Shown here: in pieces, positions 29,949 through 38,656 of the stretch | Layout of the letters: every line of letters starts with the position of its first letter | How positions within the stretch are numbered: the first letter of the stretch is position 1 | IMG/VR virus record: IMGVR_UViG_3300017971_000098 | Location: 1-45,081 of that record | Direction: 5' to 3' (one strand) | DNA from: a virus | DNA: 45,081 bases | Program-made: the position numbers and the translations under genes | Notes under the pieces: generated by a model | What the model was told of the DNA's origin: nothing | Seen by the model: the letters and a program-made list of their open reading frames with translations, nothing else | The model's database searches: none

Positions 29949-31381
29949 GCTTACTCGACGAAACCCCGTTAAATACGCCTGCGTACACCGGAGCGGGGGT
30001 TTATCCGTTTTCGTTTAAATGCTTTGATGACGACGAACTCGAAGTTACTCACATCGATACCGCTGGAGTCCGAACGCTTCTCACGAAAACGACGCATTAT
30101 TCGGTAACTCTTAATTCGCCGTCGTATCAGGGAGGGTCGGTGACGACCACGTACCCTACGGTAACTACCGGGCATCTCGAGATCAAAACAAAGATCCCGT
30201 TCAGTCAGTCCGTAGATCTTACAGCGACCGGACCGCTAAACCTTACGCAATTTCAAAAGGTTGAAGATCGATTTGTAATGCGGCTCCAGCTATTGCGGAT
30301 GATGCTCGAGCTGGAGTACACGGGGCGAACATTCCAAGGCGGGTGGGTAACTGCTACGTCGTATACGGTTGGTGATTTGGTTATTCATCCGTCGGAGATC
30401 GGTCTGTACGCATGTAAGGCGGTCCACACATCCGGGGTGTTTGCTACGGATTTGACTGCGGGAAAATGGGAAGCCGTGATAACCGAAACGGATCTTTTGA
30501 CCGCTGCAGGGCTACCGGCGATCAGCGCGGGAGACGCTTTGAAAGCTGTACGGGTTAACGCCGGTGAAACGGGGTACGAGCTTGGTCATGTCGTGCCGAA
30601 ACCGACGTCGTCAAATAAAGGCTCGGTACCCATTGTCAATGTGGGTGCTTCGGACTATGAGTCAGTTTATGCCCACAGCGGCCCCGCACCTCGGGGGCTT
30701 TTTACCTGGTTGAGCGCTACGCAGCTCAAAATAGGCGGGCTAGCCGAATATAACATTTACGGTTTTGGGCCTGCCTGGGTTACGTCTGATTTGACTATTA
30801 CACCGACGATCTCCGCACCGTCATATTGGCACTACATATACATTAAGGCATCCCCGGCGGCACGAGTATTGACTGCTGCGGACATACTGGACACTACGGT
30901 AGCCCCGGCGTACGACGCGGCGAAAGGCGGATGGTATGACGCGTCCGGAAATCTATGTGTGTTTATGCTGTGGATAGACGGATCCAACAATATTACTAAG
31001 TGGTGGCATGCCGGGGACCGACGGGTTGCCTGGGACGACGGCGTGGTGGCCCGAGCGTATGCAGCGTTAGGTGCTGGATGGGTATCAACAGCGATAGTTT
31101 CGATAGGTGGAGCGCCGAAGCAAGCCGAGCGCGCAGGGTTCGCCATTCGGGTACAAGACCCGACGAACAGTGCACTATATTATTACCGACCGAAGGGGTC
31201 TACAGCAACCACCGGTTGTTTTATGGCCTCTACGGTACCAACTACGGCGATAAGTGCCTGCATTATGGAAGACCTGTTCATTATTGCGGGGTCAACGTCC
31301 GGGCTGGATATCCGGTCGGATCAATCTACATCCCTGGCGTACATTGAGGTGCAGTCCTGGGACTTGCCGGAGGGCATGTAA
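29945..31381 (+). CDS. Tail fibre protein 1
   Basis: 478 residues. The N-terminal 110 residues follow the T7 gp17 head-binding pattern (YTGAGVYPFSFKCFDDDELEV, ending near LELEYTG). A small carbohydrate-binding-type module comes next (GGWVTATSYTVGDLVIHPSE). The C-terminal receptor part shares GGWYD-S--LC with the next gene and ends DLPEGM. It overlaps the upstream gene by four bases. It likely trimerises and binds host surface sugars. Confidence 0.85.
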   Translation: MSLLDETPLNTPAYTGAGVYPFSFKCFDDDELEVTHIDTAGVRTLLTKTTHYSVTLNSPSYQGGSVTTTYPTVTTGHLEIKTKIPFSQSVDLTATGPLNLTQFQKVEDRFVMRLQLLRMMLELEYTGRTFQGGWVTATSYTVGDLVIHPSEIGLYACKAVHTSGVFATDLTAGKWEAVITETDLLTAAGLPAISAGDALKAVRVNAGETGYELGHVVPKPTSSNKGSVPIVNVGASDYESVYAHSGPAPRGLFTWLSATQLKIGGLAEYNIYGFGPAWVTSDLTITPTISAPSYWHYIYIKASPAARVLTAADILDTTVAPAYDAAKGGWYDASGNLCVFMLWIDGSNNITKWWHAGDRRVAWDDGVVARAYAALGAGWVSTAIVSIGGAPKQAERAGFAIRVQDPTNSALYYYRPKGSTATTGCFMASTVPTTAISACIMEDLFIIAGSTSGLDIRSDQSTSLAYIEVQSWDLPEGM

Positions 31382-32829
31382 TGATTGCGGTAGCATGGCC
31401 AAAAAAGACGATAGCGTACTCGGGGGTGGGCGACTATACGTTTGAATTTCCCGTAATCGACAAGCAACAATTGCTTGTCGAGTTTGAAGACTTAACAACG
31501 GGAACGGCCGTAACGCTAAGGCTTTATGAGGATTATGATATAACGTTCACTAAGACGGTTGCGACGCAAGACTACTCTACGAGGACCATTACCGGTGGAA
31601 CAGTACAATTGTTAAGTACTCAGAACACCGGAAATCTACTGATATCCAGGAAACAGCGCCTCGAAGAAAAAGGTGATTACCGCTTTGGTGGTCGTCAGTA
31701 CATACCCAACTTCGAGAACAAGTTCGATATGAACATCCGGGTATTACAACAAGTATGGATCACTTATTGTGAAGCGATATCGTCGCCGTGGTGGCGAGGC
31801 CCTTGGGTGGCAAACCGGTCTTATCGGGTTGGCGATTTAGTATCCTATAACTCAGCGCTATATCTTGTTGCGAAAGCCCATGTATCGAGCGTTGCCGCCG
31901 ATGACATTACTGCCGGAAACCTTTACACATGGTTGGATTATACGTCGATTACCTCGTTGCTGCCGGGCGTATCAGTCGGTGATGCGAAAAAGTCCTTGGC
32001 GGTCAATGTTGGAGAGACCGCATACGAGCACAGATATCAAGTCGAAGTTCCCGGCGTGCATACGCCGGAACCGGGCGAAATACCTGTGATCGACACCGCG
32101 AGTAGCATCTATGGGTCGTATCAGCTTATTAGACGCCCACACCCACGGATGCGTTTTAAGAGCGACGGGGCTAATGGTCGTATTCTGTTAAACGGGTGGG
32201 CGGAGTATTACTTGTCGGCATATGGACCTATGTTCTTCAAAGGCGTAGATAAAGCGTATACGTTAACGTCTTTAGCCACAAATACTTGGTCTTTCGTGTA
32301 CATCGACAGGCTCACCCCGTCGAGTCGAGAGCTTGATGAAACACTACACATATATGACTCCACCGAAGTGCCATCCTATGACGTTGCGCGGGGCGGTTGG
32401 TATGACACGTCAGACCGCTTGTGCATACTGCCGGTTTTTGGGCTATCAAGTAGTACGCTTCGGGATTTTCACCACGTAGGCGATAGCATATTGTGGCAGG
32501 AGTCTTCAGTTTTGTACACCAACGGTACATTTCCGGCCACTACCTGGACATCGATAAACCTTTCGACGCTCGCGTCGATCATTGATTATGCGTTACTAAA
32601 CCTCGAATGGGCGTACACCACAGCAAACGCGAACCACCAGACACGGGCGGCGGGGTCTACCGCAGCTACCGGGTGGTTTAGTGGCCGCACGCACTCATCG
32701 AGCACCGAAGATGTATCGCATAGAACTTGGGAATATGTTAATAAGCTAAAAAAGATAGAAGCGTATTCGACAGCCAGTTGCAGCTTGAAAGTCCACGACT
32801 TAGGTTTTAAACTACCCAGGGGGATGTGA
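31381..32829 (+). CDS. Tail fibre protein 2 (paralogue)
   Basis: 482 residues with the same order as the preceding fibre: head-binding YSGVGDYTFEFPVIDKQQLL, then GPWVANRSYRVGDLVSYNSA as the carbohydrate-binding-type module, then GGWYDTSDRLC and a final KLPRGM. The domains align but identity is low, so the duplication is old or one copy was acquired. Two fibres may let the phage bind two receptors or form a branched complex. Confidence 0.82.
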   Translation: MIAVAWPKKTIAYSGVGDYTFEFPVIDKQQLLVEFEDLTTGTAVTLRLYEDYDITFTKTVATQDYSTRTITGGTVQLLSTQNTGNLLISRKQRLEEKGDYRFGGRQYIPNFENKFDMNIRVLQQVWITYCEAISSPWWRGPWVANRSYRVGDLVSYNSALYLVAKAHVSSVAADDITAGNLYTWLDYTSITSLLPGVSVGDAKKSLAVNVGETAYEHRYQVEVPGVHTPEPGEIPVIDTASSIYGSYQLIRRPHPRMRFKSDGANGRILLNGWAEYYLSAYGPMFFKGVDKAYTLTSLATNTWSFVYIDRLTPSSRELDETLHIYDSTEVPSYDVARGGWYDTSDRLCILPVFGLSSSTLRDFHHVGDSILWQESSVLYTNGTFPATTWTSINLSTLASIIDYALLNLEWAYTTANANHQTRAAGSTAATGWFSGRTHSSSTEDVSHRTWEYVNKLKKIEAYSTASCSLKVHDLGFKLPRGM

Positions 32830-33173
32830 TGAGTATCGGGGAGACAACCGCAGTAATTTCCGTAGTGATAACCGTACTGAGTCTCGCCGTGTTTATCGGT
32901 GCGGTTATCGAAAGGCTGAGTTCAGTGAATAAACGGGTAAAAGCCCTTGAGGCTTTATTCGACTGGCACTCGGAATCCGGCCCTGCGTTTGTCCCGGCGG
33001 TGACGTTCCGAGAGCACGAAAAGCAGGAAAACGAGAGAAGGCAAGCGTTTCTCGATATAGTATCAGAGTTGAAGACAACACTGAAGAGTTTAGAGGCGAA
33101 ATTTGACGAAATCAAAATAGAGATCGTCCGTATCGCTCAGTCTAAACCTTGTAACGACGACGGTACTGTTTGA
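32829..33173 (+). CDS. Membrane-anchored coiled-coil protein, possible holin or spanin
   Basis: 114 residues. One transmembrane helix (AVISVVITVLSLAVFIGAVI, about residues 8-27) is followed by a helical heptad-rich domain (NKRVKALEALF, later IVSELKTTLKSLEAKFDEIK). The ATG at 32829 has AGGGGGATGTG. At the end of the virion operon such a protein is often a holin or spanin; no lysis enzyme is adjacent. Its last 32 bases overlap the convergent helicase gene. Confidence 0.7.
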   Translation: MSIGETTAVISVVITVLSLAVFIGAVIERLSSVNKRVKALEALFDWHSESGPAFVPAVTFREHEKQENERRQAFLDIVSELKTTLKSLEAKFDEIKIEIVRIAQSKPCNDDGTV

Positions 33174-34509
33174 TTACGCGGGAAAACTCAACCGAAGTTC
33201 TGGCATGGCGTTTAAGCGCCTCGAGCATGAGCTCGTCTACGGTACCTTTGACCGATAAAATCCGAATGAGCACATCGCGTTTTTGGCCTTTCCGGAAGAG
33301 CCTCCCGATAACTTGTCGGAACTTCAGCGAAGACCAGCACAATGAGTACCAAATCTGAATCCGCCCAGCCGCCTGCAAATTCACCCCCTCGCCGGCGCTA
33401 AAAGGTTGGATCGCGAGTAAAGGTATGCGGCCCTCATTCCATGCAGCTATGGCGGCTTTTCGGCCCTTTAAAGACGAATCACCGTTTATCATAACGATAT
33501 CAGGAAACTCCCTAGCCAACATTGCAAACTCCTCTTTAAAGTTCGCAACCACCATGATGGGCTCATCGACTTTATCGACGATCTCCCGAAGTTTTCTTAT
33601 TTTGAAATCGTGAACGGTTAGCGCGACTTTTTCCTTCGGGGTCAATTGTTTATAAATAAACCCAGAAGTCAGCTGTTGGCACTTTTGGAATTTTATCTGA
33701 AGTGATGTTGCGGTGACAACAGTCCCCTCGATCTCGACGAAAGAGTCCGCCTCCATCGTTCTGTATGTGTGCAAAACATCGGAAGGTAATTCAACGGGTA
33801 TAACCTTTTTCGATATCGCGGGGAGTTCTATTAATGATTGATCTATTTCAAAAGTTATGTCGGCTACTCGCCGAGTAACTTCGTAGGCATCTTGCTTGCT
33901 GCGTATGCGCCAGTTATAGCGGCTTATCTGGTAGCACCATTTAGTCCGGAACCGGTTCATACTGGGGAACAAGCGTTTACCTAAATCCGCCAGGTAATAC
34001 TGAGCCCACAGGTCTTCATGCTTGTTCCCTATTAGGGTTCCGGTCATTAGGTACCGATATTTGAAATACGGCGCTACAGATTTTAAAAGTTTAAACCGCT
34101 TACTAGACGAGTTTTTGACGTTGTGGCTCTCGTCAAAAATGAACATGTCGAATTCCGGACAGTGCTCGTGAGTAAAAAGCCAGGTCAACGTACCTACGTC
34201 GTAAGTAGCTAAGTATATTACGGAGTCGTTATATATCTTCTCGTGTTTATTCGGGCCGTGAAGCTTCGTCACCGTCAGATATTTAAACTTATCCCACTTC
34301 TGGACCTCCTGCTCATAAACCGTATTGACTACGTCAGGGGGTGCGAGGATCAAGACTTTAAATGCAAGAAAGTTCGATACGAAGTAGTCAATCAAAGACA
34401 AAGCGATAACGGTCTTGCCGGCACCAATCGCGCCATCAAGAACAGCGTAGTCTCGGTACCGCATAAACGTTATCGCTTCTTTTTGATATTGCTCGAGATT
34501 TAAACGCAT
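33142..34509 (-). CDS. SNF2-type DEAD-like helicase/ATPase
   Basis: 455 residues of the phage SNF2 family: motif I DGAIGAGKT (Lys32), motif II DESH (126-129), motif III LMTGT, motif V SAGEGVNLQ and motif VI QVIGRLFRKGQ. It is compact, with no extra domain. Such proteins couple ATP to movement on DNA in replication or recombination and recur beside VRR-NUC and polymerase A genes. The ATG at 34509 follows the upstream stop by one base with no clear ribosome binding site, so it is probably coupled. Confidence 0.9.
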   Translation of the reverse strand: MRLNLEQYQKEAITFMRYRDYAVLDGAIGAGKTVIALSLIDYFVSNFLAFKVLILAPPDVVNTVYEQEVQKWDKFKYLTVTKLHGPNKHEKIYNDSVIYLATYDVGTLTWLFTHEHCPEFDMFIFDESHNVKNSSSKRFKLLKSVAPYFKYRYLMTGTLIGNKHEDLWAQYYLADLGKRLFPSMNRFRTKWCYQISRYNWRIRSKQDAYEVTRRVADITFEIDQSLIELPAISKKVIPVELPSDVLHTYRTMEADSFVEIEGTVVTATSLQIKFQKCQQLTSGFIYKQLTPKEKVALTVHDFKIRKLREIVDKVDEPIMVVANFKEEFAMLAREFPDIVMINGDSSLKGRKAAIAAWNEGRIPLLAIQPFSAGEGVNLQAAGRIQIWYSLCWSSLKFRQVIGRLFRKGQKRDVLIRILSVKGTVDELMLEALKRHARTSVEFSRVIKQYRRRYKV

Positions 34510-34510
34510 G

Positions 34511-34903
34511 TTAGTCAGAAAACCCGGACAACCAGTGTTCCTTTGTTGTTTCTCGCCAATTTGCCATGTTAGCGACCTCCTGACTTATAATTTGCAAATC
34601 CTGCGCCGCGTGTTCATCAAAGATTAGCGCCCACCCGTGGGAGGGTGTTTTAGTTGCACCGACTATGCGTATTACACGGCCATTACGATGCTCATAATAT
34701 TTTCCAACCTTAAAGCGTTTAACGGTTTTATCCCGCGAAACGTCTGAGGCTTGGGTGGGACTGCCAAGCGGTTCAGGACTTGGAGCGCGGGGTATATTGC
34801 CGGTTGTGTAGGCAGGACTTGACGCGTAGACGCTAATCACGTCAATAAGTTCTTCTCGAGTTAATTCGGTTATTGGCCTACCGTTCCACGTTAGTATTGT
34901 CAT
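34511..34903 (-). CDS. Hypothetical replication-operon protein
   Basis: 130 residues. A short helical start (TELTREELIDVISVYASS) precedes a Pro/Ser linker and a strand-rich C-terminal domain (FKVGKYYEHRNGRVIRIVGA, then HGWALIFDEHAA), which looks like an SH3-like barrel. It overlaps the nuclease stop by four bases (ATGA). Probably an accessory factor of its neighbours; no family recognised. Confidence 0.72.
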   Translation of the reverse strand: MTILTWNGRPITELTREELIDVISVYASSPAYTTGNIPRAPSPEPLGSPTQASDVSRDKTVKRFKVGKYYEHRNGRVIRIVGATKTPSHGWALIFDEHAAQDLQIISQEVANMANWRETTKEHWLSGFSD

Positions 34904-35244
34904 TTCGCACGCTCTCTTTGTAGATCATTAACGATTGAGTCGATTTTTTCTTTTGAGTCGATCACCCACACGCGGAAGCCGAGCTCCCGAAGTCTCTTCT
35001 GGATGTACTCCTGATCGGGCCGTGAAGACTTTCCGGGACGTTTGAGCTCCACGAAGAATACCTGACCGCCGGGGAGCATAACGGTTCTATCAGGAAACCC
35101 GTTGAAGCTGAAACCGATAAGCTTCCAGCAAACGCCGTGAAGCGCTTGCACTCGTTCGATAAGGTAATCCTCGATAGATTTTTCTGTTACTTCAGATTTC
35201 TTATCTCGGAGTTTTTTCTGGAGTTTTTTGGGGATGAAAGACAT
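34900..35244 (-). CDS. VRR-NUC endonuclease
   Basis: 114 residues of the small virus-type replication-repair nuclease: helix with Glu21/Glu25 (TEKSIEDYLIERV), NGFPDRTVMLPGGQVFFVEL with Asp52 and Glu66, then KRPG (Lys68) and a later Gln78. This is the PD-(D/E)xK fold; relatives cut branched or single-strand DNA. Length is normal for phage versions. The start has GAGGAGTACGCA. Confidence 0.88.
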   Translation of the reverse strand: MSFIPKKLQKKLRDKKSEVTEKSIEDYLIERVQALHGVCWKLIGFSFNGFPDRTVMLPGGQVFFVELKRPGKSSRPDQEYIQKRLRELGFRVWVIDSKEKIDSIVNDLQRERAK

Positions 35245-35254
35245 TGCGTACTCC

Positions 35255-35401
35255 TCATGTTTGTGGCGTATCGGTTCTCTTGGTAAATTTCATCCTCGCC
35301 ATACGGTACAATATCCGGCGTTGGCCCGGTGTCCTCGTTACCACGCGTATCTTGGGCCGGATCTTGAACAGATACCAAGCCCACATCCTTATAAATTTCA
35401 T
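35255..35401 (-). CDS. Small very basic protein, 48 residues
   Basis: A hidden short gene: MKFIRMWAWYLFKIRPKIRV and a further Arg/Lys-rich run to TGA. The ATG at 35401 overlaps the stop of the C39-like gene and has AAGGTGACGGC upstream; the TGA at 35255 is followed at once by the GGAGTACGCA of the nuclease. These fits on both sides make it more believable than the GTG-started frame at 35187-35384. Aromatic, hydrophobic N-terminus; may bind DNA or membrane. Confidence 0.65.
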   Translation of the reverse strand: MKFIRMWAWYLFKIRPKIRVVTRTPGQRRILYRMARMKFTKRTDTPQT

Positions 35402-35904
35402 GCCGTCACCTTGTACGCAGTGCGACAAACCGGGACGAACAAGAAGACAGCTGGCGCGTCCTGAACGCTTATACGTTTTCCCTGGTAGGCGGCCCCTTCC
35501 GGGTCGTGAATGATTCGACCGGTGTGGTTGATGATAACGGCGTGTCGGTTAGCACTGTGGGAGGTATTTATTGAGCAAAGTACCTTTATACCCTCTGTAC
35601 AGTAATTTTGAAACGTTGAAAGTTGCTCTTCGTTTTCGATCCCAAGGCAAAAACTGATATAACCGAAGCGCTCCAGGAGCCAACGGCTAAATATTTCATG
35701 CCAATCGTCTTTGTTCGCCCATTCATCGTCTGGGATGCGGTCGATATTAACCGGGAAAAGCGACGCTACGCATGCCTCGAAACAGTTACCATCCTTTCCA
35801 AATCTCGTTTGAAATGTAGGGTTCCAGTAGTCCGGGTATGTTGTTACTTCGTTGTCCCAATAGTCGGTGCAGTAATCCTTATGACCGCAGGTATAATATT
35901 TCAT
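35398..35904 (-). CDS. C39-peptidase-like cysteine protein
   Basis: 168 residues. GNCFEACVASLFP at the start of a helix, later RHAVIINHTGRIIHDPEGAA: Cys, His and Asp in the order of C39/papain-like peptidases. Phage proteins with G-C--AC-AS then HAV and HDP are widespread and unassigned; they may be peptidases or inactive relatives. The start has GAGGTACTACGA next to the polymerase stop. Two further cysteine pairs near the N-terminus (CGHKDYC) could bind metal. Confidence 0.72.
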   Translation of the reverse strand: MKYYTCGHKDYCTDYWDNEVTTYPDYWNPTFQTRFGKDGNCFEACVASLFPVNIDRIPDDEWANKDDWHEIFSRWLLERFGYISFCLGIENEEQLSTFQNYCTEGIKVLCSINTSHSANRHAVIINHTGRIIHDPEGAAYQGKRISVQDAPAVFLFVPVCRTAYKVTA

Positions 35905-35914
35905 TCGTAGTACC

Positions 35915-37966
35915 TCATACTTTTTTATACCGGTAGCCTTCCCATACGTCTGCGCCCATGGGGAGGCCCTTCGCCCAGGAAGAACCCTCGGTAAACTTTT
36001 TCTTGAAAAACTCTATGGTGAACTCAGGGCTATCCGGTACGCGAACAAGCGGCTCATCGTGCAGGGTGAGAACCGGTTCGAAGCCTTCGCGTTTTAACTT
36101 ATATTGCGCGTCTTTCAACAAGTCGCTGCACTCGCCTTGAATGGCGTTCTGAAAGAAATGCCCTCCGCGCATGGCGCGACGTTCCCACCGGTGATTTCCC
36201 TTTGGCCCACTATTTACCCACATGCACGTTGGCATGACTTTGGTGCCGCCCCACGGCAGCGGCCAGTCTCGGAGGTCCGCGCCCCAATACACCAGCTCCC
36301 GATTGCTGGGCAGGCGCATGAAAAGGTGCTCGCCGCGCTTTTGAAAATACGTGGGTTGGCATTTCGGTACTTTGTAAATCTTTCCGGGGTTTGAAAGCGC
36401 GAGCTTGGCGCACCGAAGAAAGCTATACCAGGCTTCAACCATGAGAGGACGCGCATGGCGGAACCTTCGAACGATTTCCCGTGCGTCTTCTTCTGTTAAT
36501 TCAATGCCGTAGTTGCGGGCCATGCCAACCAGGGCGCTCCAACCACCTTCGAAGCCACAGGCAAGAACCGCTACCTTACCGGCTTGCCGCATGAAGCTCG
36601 TTACCTTCTGGATCGGTACGTGGTACATACCGGCCGCAGCGATGACATATAGGTCGTTACCTTGATTGATGAGTTCTAAGGTACTTAGGTCGTTGCAATG
36701 CCAAGGCACCGCTCGAGCTTCTATTTGTTTGAAATCCGCGCACAAGAATTTGTACCCTTTGCCGGGAACGATTACTGAGCGGATCATGCTTCTTGCGAGT
36801 TTAGAGAAACCGCCATAAACGAAATCAAGAGTTTCGAAGTTTTCGTTCCATATGTCTTCGATGCGCTGCTCTATCTTCTCGTCTGTTTCACCAAACCACT
36901 TTGCGGGCCGGGGCATATTCTGTACTTGAACCCCGCGCGAAGCGTAGCGTCCGGGGCTGGTACCGTGGAAAACGAAATTATTTTTGATAGTCCCGTCAGC
37001 GCAAATTCGGCGGATCATGGCTTCGTATTTAGCGACCGAAGTGTTACCACAATCAAGGTATACCTCTAAAAGTGTTAAAGCTTTCTTTGCCGCGTCGCTG
37101 TTTGATTTCTTTATCCTCGGTATTAAATCTTCTTCGAGGTACTGTCCCTGCATGTTCGGGATGTTATATGCTAATAACTTTGAAGCAGCGAGTCTGATTC
37201 GCTCTCGTTGCGTCGGCCGAGTTATTTCCCCTTCGGTCAGTTCGATCAGCTGCTTGTTTCGGGACTCCTTAAAAACCGTTAACGTCTTTTGTATATGGTG
37301 AACGGTGTCGATATCGATATGTAAACCTCTGCGATTCATATCTATACAATCGAGGAAGTGAGGCCGTTGGTCCTCCTCTTCTGTGACGTGCATCGGGAGT
37401 TTGAGGTATAACTCCCGCATAGCGATTACGTCTTGAATACAGTACTTGTATAGCGTTCTAAACTCTTCGGGGTGTGTATGCGGCCAGTGCCACTTACTGC
37501 CTCCGTTCTCCAAGGCTTTAAGGTCGGGGGAGCATACGCCTGGTACGCGGACTATGGACCCGGCGGCGGTGTCTTTTCCTTGTTTAACCCCTGCCGCGAT
37601 ACACGCTTTCTCAAGCTTCCCAGGAAGCCCGCAGGCGAGAGCTTCGCTTAGCGTGTCGTACCATAACGAGTCAGGGATGGACGGCCAACCGAACCGGGGG
37701 GTCATAACCAGTTCAAAAAAGTCTATTTCCATACCATCCGCGTTATGGGCGTAAAAACCTATGTCTTCGGTCTGGTAAAATATGTCGGGGATTGCGGCCT
37801 TCGGGGTCCACAGTTTAGGGGTACCCCCGTTGACCGCATACACGATACAACGGGGGAAAGTGGTTGGATCTTCGGCGTAGCGTCGTCCGCCCGCAACCTT
37901 GATGTTCACTTCGCTCGCAGACTCCACGTCCACAAAGACCCGAGTTTTTGGTATTCGACGTTTCAT
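35915..37966 (-). CDS. DNA polymerase, family A
   Basis: 683 residues with a 3'-5' exonuclease domain (VFVDVESAS with Asp13 and Glu15; AHNADGMEIDFFE; YCIQDVIAMREL) and polymerase motifs A (CADFKQIEARA, Asp411), B (RQAGKVAVLACGFEGG) and C (LTLHDEP, His636 Asp637). No 5'-3' exonuclease domain. It is the replicative polymerase of the phage. Length is typical of the phage subfamily. The ribosome binding site is weak, so expression may rely on the operon. Confidence 0.92.
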   Translation of the reverse strand: MKRRIPKTRVFVDVESASEVNIKVAGGRRYAEDPTTFPRCIVYAVNGGTPKLWTPKAAIPDIFYQTEDIGFYAHNADGMEIDFFELVMTPRFGWPSIPDSLWYDTLSEALACGLPGKLEKACIAAGVKQGKDTAAGSIVRVPGVCSPDLKALENGGSKWHWPHTHPEEFRTLYKYCIQDVIAMRELYLKLPMHVTEEEDQRPHFLDCIDMNRRGLHIDIDTVHHIQKTLTVFKESRNKQLIELTEGEITRPTQRERIRLAASKLLAYNIPNMQGQYLEEDLIPRIKKSNSDAAKKALTLLEVYLDCGNTSVAKYEAMIRRICADGTIKNNFVFHGTSPGRYASRGVQVQNMPRPAKWFGETDEKIEQRIEDIWNENFETLDFVYGGFSKLARSMIRSVIVPGKGYKFLCADFKQIEARAVPWHCNDLSTLELINQGNDLYVIAAAGMYHVPIQKVTSFMRQAGKVAVLACGFEGGWSALVGMARNYGIELTEEDAREIVRRFRHARPLMVEAWYSFLRCAKLALSNPGKIYKVPKCQPTYFQKRGEHLFMRLPSNRELVYWGADLRDWPLPWGGTKVMPTCMWVNSGPKGNHRWERRAMRGGHFFQNAIQGECSDLLKDAQYKLKREGFEPVLTLHDEPLVRVPDSPEFTIEFFKKKFTEGSSWAKGLPMGADVWEGYRYKKV

Positions 37967-37980
37967 TTACCGAGAGCCTT

Positions 37981-38646
37981 TTAGATGATGTCGTCGTCGT
38001 TCGTGCTCCAGTTTTCCGCGTCATCATCCACCCATTCGCTTTCGTCGAATGTCGCGGCATCGAACGCTGCTTCCGCAGCTGCCGGGTCGATAATCGCTTC
38101 GGAGAAGTGCTCTCCTGTCTTAATTTTCTTTACGCCGATCAGCCGCGTGGTCACCATCTCGCCGTACTTTTTTGATGTGTACGCGGAAATGGAGAACTGG
38201 CATTGAATGTAATCTCCGCTCATGAGTTCTGACTCGTCGTCGATGGGTACACCGTGTCGGTCGCGAACAATGGGTTTGCCCTCAGCAGGGTCCAGCTTTA
38301 TTGACATATAGTAATGGTCGCGAAACGCGGCGTACGTGTCTTTCCTTTCCGGGTCCGCACGGTCATACCGCGCGTCACCATCCTTTACAATTGCTTTATC
38401 GCCCTTGTATTTTGCGTTGAAAGACCAAGGCCGATTTTTTGCCTCGGGCTTCCCAAAGGCTTCTTGGCACACCTTACGATACGCCACGTTTATGGGCCTC
38501 AATGGTTCGGGGTTGTCTTTGGAGACAAGGACATCCACGCCGTAGCTGTGCGCACCCAGGTACTCGGAGGTCTTGAATACTGTGAGGAAACAACAACGGA
38601 GTGGGGACGTTACTACTACCGTTTTTGCAGATTTTCCTGTGGCCAT
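37981..38646 (-). CDS. DUF2815-type single-strand DNA-binding protein
   Basis: 221 residues: N-terminal FKTSEYLGAHSYGVDVLVSK, a conserved WSFNAKYKGDKAIVKDGDAR, GDYIQCQFSISAYTSKKYGE, and a strongly acidic C-terminus (EWVDDDAENWSTNDDDII). This is the OB-fold protein with acidic tail that recurs beside polymerase A and DUF2800 genes and acts like T7 gp2.5. The start has AGGAGACCCAA. Confidence 0.88.
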   Translation of the reverse strand: MATGKSAKTVVVTSPLRCCFLTVFKTSEYLGAHSYGVDVLVSKDNPEPLRPINVAYRKVCQEAFGKPEAKNRPWSFNAKYKGDKAIVKDGDARYDRADPERKDTYAAFRDHYYMSIKLDPAEGKPIVRDRHGVPIDDESELMSGDYIQCQFSISAYTSKKYGEMVTTRLIGVKKIKTGEHFSEAIIDPAAAEAAFDAATFDESEWVDDDAENWSTNDDDII

Positions 38647-38656
38647 TTGGGTCTCC

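Noticed and set aside
14774-33173. Diversity-generating retroelement, prompted by BPP-1-like head genes
   Set aside because: No reverse transcriptase gene and no template/variable repeat pair was found by eye.
35187-35384. GTG-started 65-codon frame
   Set aside because: It overlaps the nuclease start deeply and lacks a ribosome binding site; the 48-codon ATG frame fits the junctions better.
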